In this document: one piece after another, positions 15,533-23,695 of the stretch
Layout: every line of letters starts with the position of its first letter
Numbering within the stretch: position 1 is the stretch's first letter
Assembly (NCBI GenBank): GCA_018712265.1
Contig: DVHF01000079.1
Span: forward strand, 1 to 38,155
Direction of reading: 5' to 3'
Origin: Candidatus Gallacutalibacter pullicola
Lineage (GTDB): Bacteria > Bacillota > Clostridia > Oscillospirales > Acutalibacteraceae
DNA: 38,155 nt
The notes under the pieces: model-generated
Seen by the model: the letters and a program-made list of their open reading frames with translations, nothing else
Databases searched by the model: none
Told to the model about the DNA's origin: nothing
Translations under genes and position numbers: made by a program

Positions 15533-17017
15533 TTATGATTTCAGGATGCGCTTTTTCAGGGCAAGCAGGCGGAAATACATTTCCTTGGGGGTTTCGTCCT
15601 CAAACAGGAACGCCCCGTTCCCGGAGAACGACGGCTCCATGAAATCCCACCACGTGAGCGCCTGAAGCTCGGGGCGCGATGCCGCGATGGTATAGAACTG
15701 CTCCATCCAGTCGGCCTGGGTGCGTTCGCTCCAGCCGCCGTGCCAGGAGCCCTCCGAGTGGGACAGCTGCTGCTGCGACCAGCCGCTGCCGCCCTGCGAT
15801 GCGCTGGCCCGCGCTCCGCTGCTGACCCCCATCTCCGTGATGTGGATCGGCTTGCCGAGCGACGCGAATACGGAAAGCATCCGGTTGACCATCACCATAT
15901 CGCGGGCCGGGAAGTACAGCTGGATCCCCACCACGTCGAACTGGATGCCCGCCTCGAGCAGCGCCCGGAAGTATGCCAGCGGCGACCGGAGATGCTCCGG
16001 CAGCGATCCGTAGCAGACGTACCGCCCCGCCACATACTCCGCAAACGGCAGGCAGATATTGACAACGGCCTGCGCCTTGCTGTTCGCCTCGTGGAGCGCA
16101 TCGCAGCATACGCCCGTCAGCTCCACCAGCTGTTCCTGCGAGAGGCAGAAGCAGTTCGCCCAGTCGTGGGCCTCGTTCATGGCGTCCCACACCTCAACGC
16201 GGCCGCGGTATGTGCTCACATGGTGGAGCGCGATTTCCCGGGCGCACTTTTTCAGCTCGTCGAACGGGAGGCTCTTGAGCCAGTCGGGATTGACGTTGTC
16301 GTGGCCGAACCACAGCGGATGGCCCTTCGGCTTGATCCCCTGGCTCTCCAGATAATCGAGCGCGTTGTCGATGTACGCATAATCGTATTCGCCGCGTTTC
16401 CGCGGGAGCGTCCGCCCGGCATAGAACGGGAGCGTCGCAAAATTGAACGCCTGTGAGAAAAATTTGGCATACCGCTCACCCGGGGAGGTATAGCGGAAGA
16501 AATTGCAGCCCAGCAGAAGATCGTCCCTGGGATTGGCAAAGGCTTTTTTCTGTGCCGATTCATAGAGCGCCGCCTCAGCGGCATAGATGGCGTGGGAAAG
16601 CGCGTAAAGCCTGTTTTCCGGGGTGCGTGTCCCGCGGTTGGCAAGGTGGGTATACTCCTCGGCGGCCAGACGGTGCCCCTCGGCCTGCGGTGAAAGCTCC
16701 ACTCCTTCCGCAAAGCGCGCCGCTTCATGCAGGTAGGTCCGCGTGGCCTCCGTCACGAAATCGACAAACTCCCCCTGATATCCCTGCCCCTCGTTGTCAG
16801 CAGTCACCCAGATATTTCCATAGAACGGGAGGTTCATTCTGGCGTGCACCATATAAGGGGACTTCGTAATGGACATCTCCACCGTGCCGTCCGGGAGGAT
16901 GCGGCTCCGGCGCTCGTCCGGCTCAAATTCAAGATCGCTGGCATAGACGGATTCCAGCACCGCCTTCGGCATGGCGTTCCCGCCGGGGCCGTCCAGCCTG
17001 ATATGGATCGTTTTCAT
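15533..17017 (-). CDS. GH10 family endo-1,4-beta-xylanase-like glycosidase, apparently cytoplasmic
   Basis: A 494-residue glycoside hydrolase of family 10, which cleaves beta-1,4-xylan or xylo-oligosaccharides with retention of configuration. The acid/base glutamate is E282 in WDAMNEAHDW and the nucleophile E395 in IHITEMGVSS; the LWFGHD and WWDFMEPSF segments also fit the barrel. Residues 1-200 are a non-catalytic part, including a possible beta-rich carbohydrate-binding module (about 1-110) that I cannot assign. No signal peptide or anchor is visible, so the enzyme probably acts on imported oligosaccharides. ATG at 17017 has AAAGGGGAAG upstream. It is divergent from the importer genes and behind a strong terminator. 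Confidence 0.9.
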   Translation of the reverse strand: MKTIHIRLDGPGGNAMPKAVLESVYASDLEFEPDERRSRILPDGTVEMSITKSPYMVHARMNLPFYGNIWVTADNEGQGYQGEFVDFVTEATRTYLHEAARFAEGVELSPQAEGHRLAAEEYTHLANRGTRTPENRLYALSHAIYAAEAALYESAQKKAFANPRDDLLLGCNFFRYTSPGERYAKFFSQAFNFATLPFYAGRTLPRKRGEYDYAYIDNALDYLESQGIKPKGHPLWFGHDNVNPDWLKSLPFDELKKCAREIALHHVSTYRGRVEVWDAMNEAHDWANCFCLSQEQLVELTGVCCDALHEANSKAQAVVNICLPFAEYVAGRYVCYGSLPEHLRSPLAYFRALLEAGIQFDVVGIQLYFPARDMVMVNRMLSVFASLGKPIHITEMGVSSGARASASQGGSGWSQQQLSHSEGSWHGGWSERTQADWMEQFYTIAASRPELQALTWWDFMEPSFSGNGAFLFEDETPKEMYFRLLALKKRILKS

Positions 17018-17180
17018 AATACAGCTTCCCCTTTCCGTTTCCGGATAAATTTCCTCCTGCACAGGAGGATCCCTTTCTTTCGTTATAACAGATAAAAGTG
17101 AAAAAGGAAATCGTCCGTTTTTTAGATGAATATGCGGCATATTCACATTCTTTTAAAGAAATATGCAGAATTTCAGACTA

Positions 17181-17209
17181 TTTACATGGCATATTTTACG
17201 AATTAAAAT
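17181..17209 (+). promoter_or_regulatory. Possible promoter of the sugar importer operon
   Basis: TTTACA (17181-17186) and TAAAAT (17204-17209) are 17 bases apart, about 70 bases before the first permease gene, in an AT-rich divergent intergenic region (17018-17280) that should also carry the GH10 promoter. No operator was recognised. Confidence 0.45.
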
Positions 17210-17280
17210 GGGAACCAGAGAGATTTTTATGTATAGTTTTCTTGGTTCAAAAAATTAAAACTATAAAGAATGGAGGAACG

Positions 17281-18252
17281 ATGATGAAAACCTCGGCCGC
17301 ATCGGCAAAACGCATCAGGACGGGCGCCGGCGCCAGAAAAAGCCTTGGGGTAAGGTTTGTGGACGCTGTAAAAAGGGATTGGCAGCTTTATATTCTGCTG
17401 CTCCCCGCCATGTTCTTTGTCTTTCTTTTCTGTTATCTGCCGCTTTACGGCATCCAGATCGCTTTCCGCGATTACAAGGCTGTGCTGGGGATCACGGGCA
17501 GCGAATGGGTGGGCCTGAAGAATTTCACCGATTTTTTCAGCGCCTACTATTTCCAGCGATTGATCACCAACACCTTCCTGCTGAACCTGTATAACCTGCT
17601 GTGGAGCTTCCCGATCCCCATTATTATGGCGATCCTGCTCAACCAGTTTACCAGGCCGCGCGTCAAGAAGATCACGCAGACAGTCATCTACATCCCGCAC
17701 TTTATTTCCACTGTTGTTATGGCCGGTATGCTGTATCTGTTTCTCTCCCCCACAAACGGGATCATCAATACGCTGATCACTGCGCTGGGCGGAGAATCCA
17801 TCTACTTTATGGTGGAGCCGGAATGGTTCCGCACGCTGTTCATCACCACCGATATCTGGCAGCACGCCGGCTGGAACACGATCCTTTATATTGCAACGCT
17901 GACAGGGATCGACCCCGGCCTGTATGAGGCGGCCACCATCGACGGCGCTACAAAGCTCCAGAAAATCCGGCATATTGAGATCCCGCACCTTATCCCGATC
18001 GCGGTGATGATGCTCATTCTCAACTGCGGCAGCCTGCTCGCCTCCAACACCGACAAGGCCCTGCTGATGCAGACCTCCGGCAACATGGCTACCTCGGATA
18101 TCATCGGCGTGTACGTCTATCAGATGGGTCTCGGCAAGGCGCAGTTCTCCTATACAACGGCAATCGGCCTGATGACGAACGTGATCAACTTTGTGATGAT
18201 CATCGCCGTCAACTGGATTGCGAAGCGCCTGAACGACACCAGCCTGTTCTGA
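17281..18252 (+). CDS. ABC sugar importer permease, LplB type
   Basis: A 323-residue inner-membrane permease of an ABC importer, with about six membrane segments: LYILLLPAMFFVFLFCYLPL is the first (near residue 36), and the EAATIDGATKLQKIRHIEIP segment is the EAA loop that contacts the ATPase. The family usually imports di- and oligosaccharides together with the next permease. GGAGG lies 5 bases before the first of two adjacent ATG codons (17281, 17284). An in-frame reading from 17098 lies in the AT-rich promoter region and is rejected. No ATPase gene is in the cluster; this importer type commonly shares an MsmK-like ATPase encoded elsewhere. Confidence 0.93.
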   Translation: MMKTSAASAKRIRTGAGARKSLGVRFVDAVKRDWQLYILLLPAMFFVFLFCYLPLYGIQIAFRDYKAVLGITGSEWVGLKNFTDFFSAYYFQRLITNTFLLNLYNLLWSFPIPIIMAILLNQFTRPRVKKITQTVIYIPHFISTVVMAGMLYLFLSPTNGIINTLITALGGESIYFMVEPEWFRTLFITTDIWQHAGWNTILYIATLTGIDPGLYEAATIDGATKLQKIRHIEIPHLIPIAVMMLILNCGSLLASNTDKALLMQTSGNMATSDIIGVYVYQMGLGKAQFSYTTAIGLMTNVINFVMIIAVNWIAKRLNDTSLF

Positions 18253-18266
18253 AAGGGGATGACACC

Positions 18267-19193
18267 ATGGAAAAAGCGCACGCGCAGAAAAAGAAAATAC
18301 AAAAGCCGATGGGCGACCGCATTTTTGACACGATCAACGCCGTTATCTGGGTGATCATCCTGGCAGTGATCCTGTACCCGCTGTGGCTGATCCTCATCGC
18401 GTCGGTCTCCGATCCGGACGCCGTCATCGCCGGAGAGGTGCTGTTCTGGCCGAAGGACTTCTCCCTGATGGGCTACGAGGCCGTCTTTGACAACGACGAG
18501 CTGATCCGCTCCTACCTCAACGCGATTATCTATACGGTATTCGGCACGCTGCTGAGCGTCGTCGTCACCATGATGGCGGCCTATTCGCTCAGCCGGAAAT
18601 TCTCCGGGAAAAAGTTTGTAAACTTCTATTTTGTGTTCACGATGTTCTTTAACGGCGGTCTGATCCCGCAGTTCCTGATGGTGCGCGATCTCGGCCTGAT
18701 GGATACGGTGCTCCTGATGATCATCATCAACTGCGTATCCGTATGGAACCTCATGGTCGCGCGGACCTACATCTCGATGAACATCCCCAACGACCTCTAC
18801 GAGGCAGCGGCCATCGACGGCGCGAGCCACTTCACCTACTTCCTGCGCGTGGTGCTGCCGCTCTCCGGCATGATCATCGCGGTGCTGTGCGTCTATTACG
18901 GCGTGGCCCGCTGGAACGATTACTTCACCGCGCTCGTCTATATCCGCGACCGCGCGAAGCTCCCGCTCCAGACCATCCTGCGCGAGATCCTCGCCACCCT
19001 CACCGCGACAAACTCCGATTCCTTCTTCTCCGCCTACGCCGACGACATCAAGGGCATGACGGAGGCCGTCCGCAAGGCGGAGGTCGCCAAGTACTGCTGC
19101 ATCGTGATCTCGACCGGCCCGGCAGTCATCCTGTACATCTTCATGCAGAAATATTTCGTCAAGGGCGTTATGATCGGCTCCCTCAAGGGATAA
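18267..19193 (+). CDS. ABC sugar importer permease, YtcP type
   Basis: A 308-residue partner permease of the LplB-like protein, beginning 14 bases after it with GAAAGGGG upstream. Membrane segments include VIWVIILAVILYPLWLILIA and the ALVYIRDRAKLPLQTILRE motif characteristic of the YtcP group; the EAA loop reads EAAAIDGASHFTYFLRVVLP. The C-terminus ends GVMIGSLKG, typical for the family. Forms the heterodimeric channel. Confidence 0.93.
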   Translation: MEKAHAQKKKIQKPMGDRIFDTINAVIWVIILAVILYPLWLILIASVSDPDAVIAGEVLFWPKDFSLMGYEAVFDNDELIRSYLNAIIYTVFGTLLSVVVTMMAAYSLSRKFSGKKFVNFYFVFTMFFNGGLIPQFLMVRDLGLMDTVLLMIIINCVSVWNLMVARTYISMNIPNDLYEAAAIDGASHFTYFLRVVLPLSGMIIAVLCVYYGVARWNDYFTALVYIRDRAKLPLQTILREILATLTATNSDSFFSAYADDIKGMTEAVRKAEVAKYCCIVISTGPAVILYIFMQKYFVKGVMIGSLKG

Positions 19194-19256
19194 TTTTGCA
19201 GTTCCCGCCGCAGCCGCGGCTGTGAAATAAATTTTAAGAAAAAGGAGATTGACACT

Positions 19257-20873
19257 ATGAAAAAAGCGATATCCGCTCTTCTGGCAGTTGCCATGCTGCT
19301 CACGGCGTGCAGCTCCGCTTCCTCCACCTCCAGCGGGACCGGGGAAGCGTCCGGCAGCAGTTCTTCCGGGGAAACCTCCACGGAATCCAGCACCTCGTCG
19401 GAACCTCTCACCCTCCACGCGTTCCAGTACGTGGTGGAAAACCAGCAGGTTGATTTCCCCACCATGTGGTTCTATCAGGAGCTTGAGGAAAAGACCGGCG
19501 TCCATGTGGAATGGGAGCAGGTCAAGGACGGCGACTGGGACACCCGTCTGAACCTGATGTTCGCCTCCGGCGACTATCCCGATGTGATTATGCGCGGCTC
19601 CCTCGATGTGGAGGAATACGGCGTGACGCAGGGCATCATCGTCCCCCTCGACGACTATATCGAGGAAAATATGCCCAATTATTACAGCCGCCTTTCCATG
19701 AACAACTCCAACGCCTCGATCCCGGCTTCCGACGGCAAGAGCTATTTCATCGGCAATCTGGTTGCCCAGAACGTCAACCACGACGGCAGCCACTACATCA
19801 ACAAGACATGGCTCGATGCGCTCGGCCTGGAAATCCCGCAGACGATCGAGGAGCTCAACCAGGCTCTGATCGCGTTCCGCGACAACGATCCGAACGGCAA
19901 CGGCGAGGCCGATGAAATCCCGTTCTGCGCCGGCGACCTGATCCATCAGACGCAGGGTGTCTACACCCACTTTGCCAACTTCGGCGTGCCGCTCCAGCGG
20001 TATGTCTATGCCTGCATCACTGACGGCGACACAGTGGTATTCCCGGGCTATATGGACGGCTTCCGTCCCGCTCTGGAATGGCTGAATATGTGCTACACCG
20101 AGGGCCTGCTCGATCCGGAAGCGATCACACAGGATTCCAACGTATGGGCCAGCAAGATGAACGAGGGCCGCGTCGGCTACACCACTTACCTGCGCCTGCT
20201 GAACACCGCGCTTCAGCCGGAAATTGCTGAGCAGTACGTCTCCATCCTGCCGCCGGCAAGCGAATACGGCGTATCCGTACCGCGCATCCTCGAGGTCTCC
20301 GACTTCGGCGCTGCCCTGACGATCGCCAACGAGCATATCCCGGAGACGCTCCAGTGGCTCGATGCTCAGTTTGAGACAGAAACCATGATGATCTCCTACA
20401 ACGGCCCGATCGAAGAGGGCGGCCCGATTGAGCCGACCATGCAGATCAATGACGAGGGCAAGTACGAGATCCTCTATGTGCCGGAAAACAACGAGCTTTA
20501 CAACTATGTGCCCGTCATGCTCGGCCAGTTCTTCGCACCCGGCGACTACTATTTCGATATCTATGAGATGCCGCCGCACCGCATAGAGCGTTATGAGAGC
20601 AGCCAGCAGTATGAGGAGGGCGGCGTGCTTGAGGAGACTTCCTTCGAGTACCTGAGCAAGCTGTGCAAGATGGACAGCGATTCCGCTCTGGAAGCCACCC
20701 GCCTGTTCACGGAAATCGATAAATTCATGCAGGAATCCATCGCCAGCTTCATCACCAACGGCGTCACGGACGAGAGCTGGCAGACGTTCCTCGACACGGC
20801 AGCAGCCGTCGGCGTGGACCGCTACATCGAACTTTATCAGACCGCTTACGATAATTATCTTGCCAACCAGTAA
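19257..20873 (+). CDS. Extracellular sugar-binding lipoprotein of the importer
   Basis: A 538-residue solute-binding lipoprotein: the N-terminus has a basic start, hydrophobic stretch and lipobox LLTAC with the modified cysteine at residue 18, followed by a serine/threonine/glycine-rich linker (about 19-45). The mature part belongs to the extracellular binding proteins that pair with LplB/YtcP permeases, with segments such as WLDALGLEIPQTIEELNQAL and the DPNGNGEADEIPF calcium-binding-like loop. AAAAAGGAG lies 9 bases upstream of the ATG, and the gene follows the permeases by 63 bases. Substrate is inferred to be a xylan-derived or arabinoxylan oligosaccharide from the neighbourhood only. Confidence 0.92.
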   Translation: MKKAISALLAVAMLLTACSSASSTSSGTGEASGSSSSGETSTESSTSSEPLTLHAFQYVVENQQVDFPTMWFYQELEEKTGVHVEWEQVKDGDWDTRLNLMFASGDYPDVIMRGSLDVEEYGVTQGIIVPLDDYIEENMPNYYSRLSMNNSNASIPASDGKSYFIGNLVAQNVNHDGSHYINKTWLDALGLEIPQTIEELNQALIAFRDNDPNGNGEADEIPFCAGDLIHQTQGVYTHFANFGVPLQRYVYACITDGDTVVFPGYMDGFRPALEWLNMCYTEGLLDPEAITQDSNVWASKMNEGRVGYTTYLRLLNTALQPEIAEQYVSILPPASEYGVSVPRILEVSDFGAALTIANEHIPETLQWLDAQFETETMMISYNGPIEEGGPIEPTMQINDEGKYEILYVPENNELYNYVPVMLGQFFAPGDYYFDIYEMPPHRIERYESSQQYEEGGVLEETSFEYLSKLCKMDSDSALEATRLFTEIDKFMQESIASFITNGVTDESWQTFLDTAAAVGVDRYIELYQTAYDNYLANQ

Positions 20874-20966
20874 GGAAATGTGATAAAATAAATTCATGAT
20901 TTCCGTGAATTTTGTCCTTTTCCAAAACAAACAGGCCCTCCCCGCCTAAACCGGGGGACTGAAAAG

Positions 20967-20999
20967 CCGCAGCACGGAATCTCCGCGCTGCGGTTTTTT
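20967..20999 (+). terminator. Intrinsic terminator after the sugar-binding protein gene
   Basis: CCGCAGC and GCTGCGG arms with inner CGG/CCG pairs and an AATCT-type loop are followed by TTTTTTG and a second T run. It separates the importer operon from the AraC regulator gene. Confidence 0.85.
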
Positions 21000-21073
21000 G
21001 TTTTTTCCATCTCTGACAAGTCCGCTGCGGTACCATTCAGCAAAAAAGCGGCAGCGTGGGCGAGGCTAAGCAG

Positions 21074-21234
21074 AGGTAACGACGCCTGCGCGCTCCCGCA
21101 GGTATGGTATAATGTCAACAGAAAGGCTGCAACGCGGGCAGTTCAGCCTAATCTAACATCAAGCCGGGCGACCGGAGGGAGCGTGCGCGATCTGCTGACC
21201 GCAGGTCCGCGATCTACGTCCAGACTTGGTCTGG
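21074..21234 (+). repeat. Diverged copy of the iscU-upstream dispersed repeat
   Basis: The order of motifs is the same as at 12287-12431: AGGTAACGACGC, TGCGCG, CCGCAGG or CCCGCAGG, GGTATAATG, AACGCGGGCA, TCAGCC, AAGCCGGGCG, GCGTGCGCGATCTGC, CCGCAGG. It then ends in a CCAGACTTGGTCTGG palindrome (21220-21234). Identity is clearly lower than between the two tandem copies near iscU, but motif order and spacing are kept. Confidence 0.7.
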
Positions 21235-21271
21235 CTATTCACTTTTCATTTACTGTCTGGAGGGATGTTCC

Positions 21272-23500
21272 ATGCTCAAAAAAATTCTGCATCCGTCGAT
21301 TCTGGCCCGGTACATCATCTCCTATGTGGTGATCATGTTCGTGATCTTCCTCGGCGTTGGCATCTACGTCAACATCAATTTCGAGCGCATGATTCAGGAA
21401 AGCGTATTCGAGACAAATACCAACCGTCTGGGAAATCTGCGCTCCCAGCACGAGGAGCAGCTCTCCGTTCTGACGGAAATCTGCAACCAGATCAGCCTCT
21501 CCCCCCGGACAACGGATTTCAAATTCCTGGAAGAGCCGATGAAGGCGTACTATCTGAAAGAGGAGCTCTCCACCTATCAGGCCACCAGCAGCTTTTACAG
21601 CCAGCTGTACGTGCTGTTTCACGATGACAGCTACCTGTATTCTGCAGATACCTCGCTTTCTCTCGACAGGTTTGTCAACCGCTTCGTGCGCTATGAGGAA
21701 ATCACGCCGCAGGGTCTGGAAACCATTGTGCGGACCTATTACGACAGCCCTTATCTTCTCCCTGCCGAGCGCGTGCAGACTACTCCGCAGGGAACGGCCG
21801 TTTCCTGCATCACCTTTATCATTCCGATCCAGCTGAAGGGCAAATATAACATCGGGAACGTGCTGTTCCTGATAAGAGAGGACGCCTACCAGCAGCTGTT
21901 TTCCGATGAGATCTCGGAGGAACGCAATATGTATGTGATCAGCGAGGATCAGATCATCGCTTCAAGCAGCCGTCTGGATGTACCCGAGAACGTCGTGCAG
22001 GATGCCGCCAAGGACGCCGGTGAGAGCGTTGTGCCGCTCTCGTGGGAGGGCCGGGACTATTTCCTGTTCCTGCTCCCCGGGGACCGCTTCACGGTGTCCT
22101 ATGCGTCGCTGATTCCGCAGGAGACGGTCTACCAGCAGTCGTTCCGCTTCCAGATGATGTTTGCGATGTTCCTGCTGCTTCTGGGGATCCCCTGCGCCTT
22201 CCTGACCGTCTATTTCGCGCTGCGCCACATCCGGCCCATCCGGGAGCTGAGCCGCAGTCTCGGCGCGAAGCAGCACACGCAGGACGATTTCTCCGCCATC
22301 CGCAGCGGGATAGAAACGCTGGTCGGCCAGAATATGGATCTCCACACCCGCCTGGACGCGAGCCTTTCGGCGCGGCGGGCGGAGTTCGTGCGGCTGTTCG
22401 CCGATACGCGGTTCCCCTCGCGGGAGGCCGCGGTGGAGGCGGCGCGCGGGGTGGATCTCGCAATCGACCGGGCGTATTATCTCACGGCGGTGGTCAGCAC
22501 AGCCGGCGGGGAGGATCCCGGTCTGGAGAAGATGGAGCCGCCCGCAGAATTTGAGGGGAAGATCGTGCTGTGCGGCGCGGAGATCGTCTCGGAGGGGCGG
22601 TCGCTGCTGCTTGTCTTTGCCGACGATCCGGAGACGCTCAGCCGCTGGGCTGAGACCGCTTACGCCTCGCTTTCCGCCGCCTGCATGGAGCCCGTAATGG
22701 CGGTGAGCAACGTCCACAGCGATTTTTCACAGGCGGGCACAGCCTATCTGGAAGCCAGCGCCGCCTACGACGGCAGTCCTGTGATGGGCGACAGCTTTGT
22801 GCTTCGCTTTTCCGACATCAGTCAGGCCTCTGAGGATCGCGAAACCCTGCTGTACCGCTTTGCCGGGCGGTTTTACGGGATCCTCAAATCCGGCAGCCGC
22901 GAGGAGATGGAGATCTGGATCCGCGATCTTTCCCAGCTGCTGGCACAGAAAAAGGTCTCGCTTTCCGCGTTCCGGCTTTTCGTCAGCGATCTCACCGGCG
23001 TACTGCTTGACAAATACGGGGAGGGCAGCGGCGATCTTTCCGCCGCCCTGCGCGACTACGATATTTTCGCCCTTTCGCGCTGCCGCAGGGTGGGCGAGCT
23101 TGTGGATGCCCTCCGGCGGCTCTGCACCGGCTTCTGGGAGATCCGGGACACAACTCCCGGCGCTTCCGGAGAGATGAGGCAGGTGCAGGATTTCCTGCGC
23201 GAGCATTACGCCGACTCCAACCTGACGATCGGGGCGGTGGCGCAGGCGTTCCATGTCAGCTCCGCCTATCTCTCCCAGGAATATAAATTGCAGACGGGCG
23301 AGCATCCGTCCGATTACCTGATTTCCCTGCGCATGGAGAAAGCGAAAGAGCTTCTGCGGGACACAGAGCTGCCGATCAAGGAGATCGCCCTTCAGGTGGG
23401 ATACTACGACGCCTCAAGCTTTATCCGGCGCTTTAAGAAAAACACGTCCGTCACGCCCGCGCAGTACCGGCAGTCGGTGCAGCGCCAGCCGGGTGCATAA
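21272..23500 (+). CDS. Membrane-bound AraC-family transcription regulator
   Basis: A 742-residue sensor-regulator. A first membrane segment (about residues 14-32) and a second (about 290-312) flank an extracytoplasmic region of about 255 residues expected to sense a ligand or the loaded binding protein. The second membrane segment is followed by a HAMP-like RHIRPIRELSRSL stretch. The C-terminal 100 residues are a typical AraC double helix-turn-helix: LTIGAVAQAFHVSSAYLSQE and IKEIALQVGYYDASSFIRRF, then TPAQYR. There is no histidine kinase or receiver domain, so signalling is direct. GGAGGG lies about 9 bases before the ATG. Placement after the importer suggests it controls the sugar genes. The middle region (about 340-620) was not assigned. 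Confidence 0.92.
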   Translation: MLKKILHPSILARYIISYVVIMFVIFLGVGIYVNINFERMIQESVFETNTNRLGNLRSQHEEQLSVLTEICNQISLSPRTTDFKFLEEPMKAYYLKEELSTYQATSSFYSQLYVLFHDDSYLYSADTSLSLDRFVNRFVRYEEITPQGLETIVRTYYDSPYLLPAERVQTTPQGTAVSCITFIIPIQLKGKYNIGNVLFLIREDAYQQLFSDEISEERNMYVISEDQIIASSSRLDVPENVVQDAAKDAGESVVPLSWEGRDYFLFLLPGDRFTVSYASLIPQETVYQQSFRFQMMFAMFLLLLGIPCAFLTVYFALRHIRPIRELSRSLGAKQHTQDDFSAIRSGIETLVGQNMDLHTRLDASLSARRAEFVRLFADTRFPSREAAVEAARGVDLAIDRAYYLTAVVSTAGGEDPGLEKMEPPAEFEGKIVLCGAEIVSEGRSLLLVFADDPETLSRWAETAYASLSAACMEPVMAVSNVHSDFSQAGTAYLEASAAYDGSPVMGDSFVLRFSDISQASEDRETLLYRFAGRFYGILKSGSREEMEIWIRDLSQLLAQKKVSLSAFRLFVSDLTGVLLDKYGEGSGDLSAALRDYDIFALSRCRRVGELVDALRRLCTGFWEIRDTTPGASGEMRQVQDFLREHYADSNLTIGAVAQAFHVSSAYLSQEYKLQTGEHPSDYLISLRMEKAKELLRDTELPIKEIALQVGYYDASSFIRRFKKNTSVTPAQYRQSVQRQPGA

Positions 23501-23510
23501 GGAGTTCCCG

Positions 23511-23540
23511 AAAAGGCCGCCGCCAGCGGTCTTTTCTTAT
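23511..23540 (+). terminator. Terminator after the AraC regulator gene
   Basis: AAAAGGCCGC pairs with GCGGTCTTTT across a CGCCA loop (one G-T pair) and is followed by CTTAT. The T-rich 3' arm fits a Rho-independent terminator on the plus strand. Confidence 0.65.
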
Positions 23541-23562
23541 ACAGTCCCGCCCCAAACCGCCA

Positions 23563-23599
23563 TGAGAAAAGGCCCGCTGTCCTTCGCGGCAGCGGGCCT
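23563..23599 (-). terminator. Terminator after the D,D-carboxypeptidase gene
   Basis: The perfect 10-bp stem AGGCCCGCTG/CAGCGGGCCT (23570-23579 with 23590-23599) is followed on the minus strand by TTTTCTC. It lies about 100 bases beyond the stop codon of the carboxypeptidase gene, convergent with the AraC gene. Confidence 0.8.
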
Positions 23600-23695
23600 G
23601 ATAGTATATTTTTGCAGGCCGCTTTCGTTTCTGAACGGAATCAAAACAACCTGTTTTGTTAAAAGCAAAAAGCGTCCGACAGAAAACGTATGCGG

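Larger units (their letters stand above)
20874..21271. other. Gap between binding protein and AraC regulator genes
   Basis: A 398-base gap holding a terminator (20967-20999), then a diverged copy of the dispersed repeat that also precedes iscU (21074-21234). GGTATAATGTCAACA within it contains a TATAAT that may serve as the -10 of a regulator promoter, but no good -35 is seen at the right distance. No gene was recognised. Confidence 0.55.

Noticed and set aside
17098-17280. N-terminal extension of the first sugar permease
   Set aside because: The sequence is AT-rich with unusual codons, overlaps the promoter region, and the strong GGAGG site is placed for ATG 17281.
18150-20930. Very long open frame on the minus strand opposite the sugar permease and binding-protein genes
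   Set aside because: It mirrors the codon pattern of two well-identified plus-strand genes, has no recognisable domains or ribosome binding site, and is explained by high GC at third codon positions.
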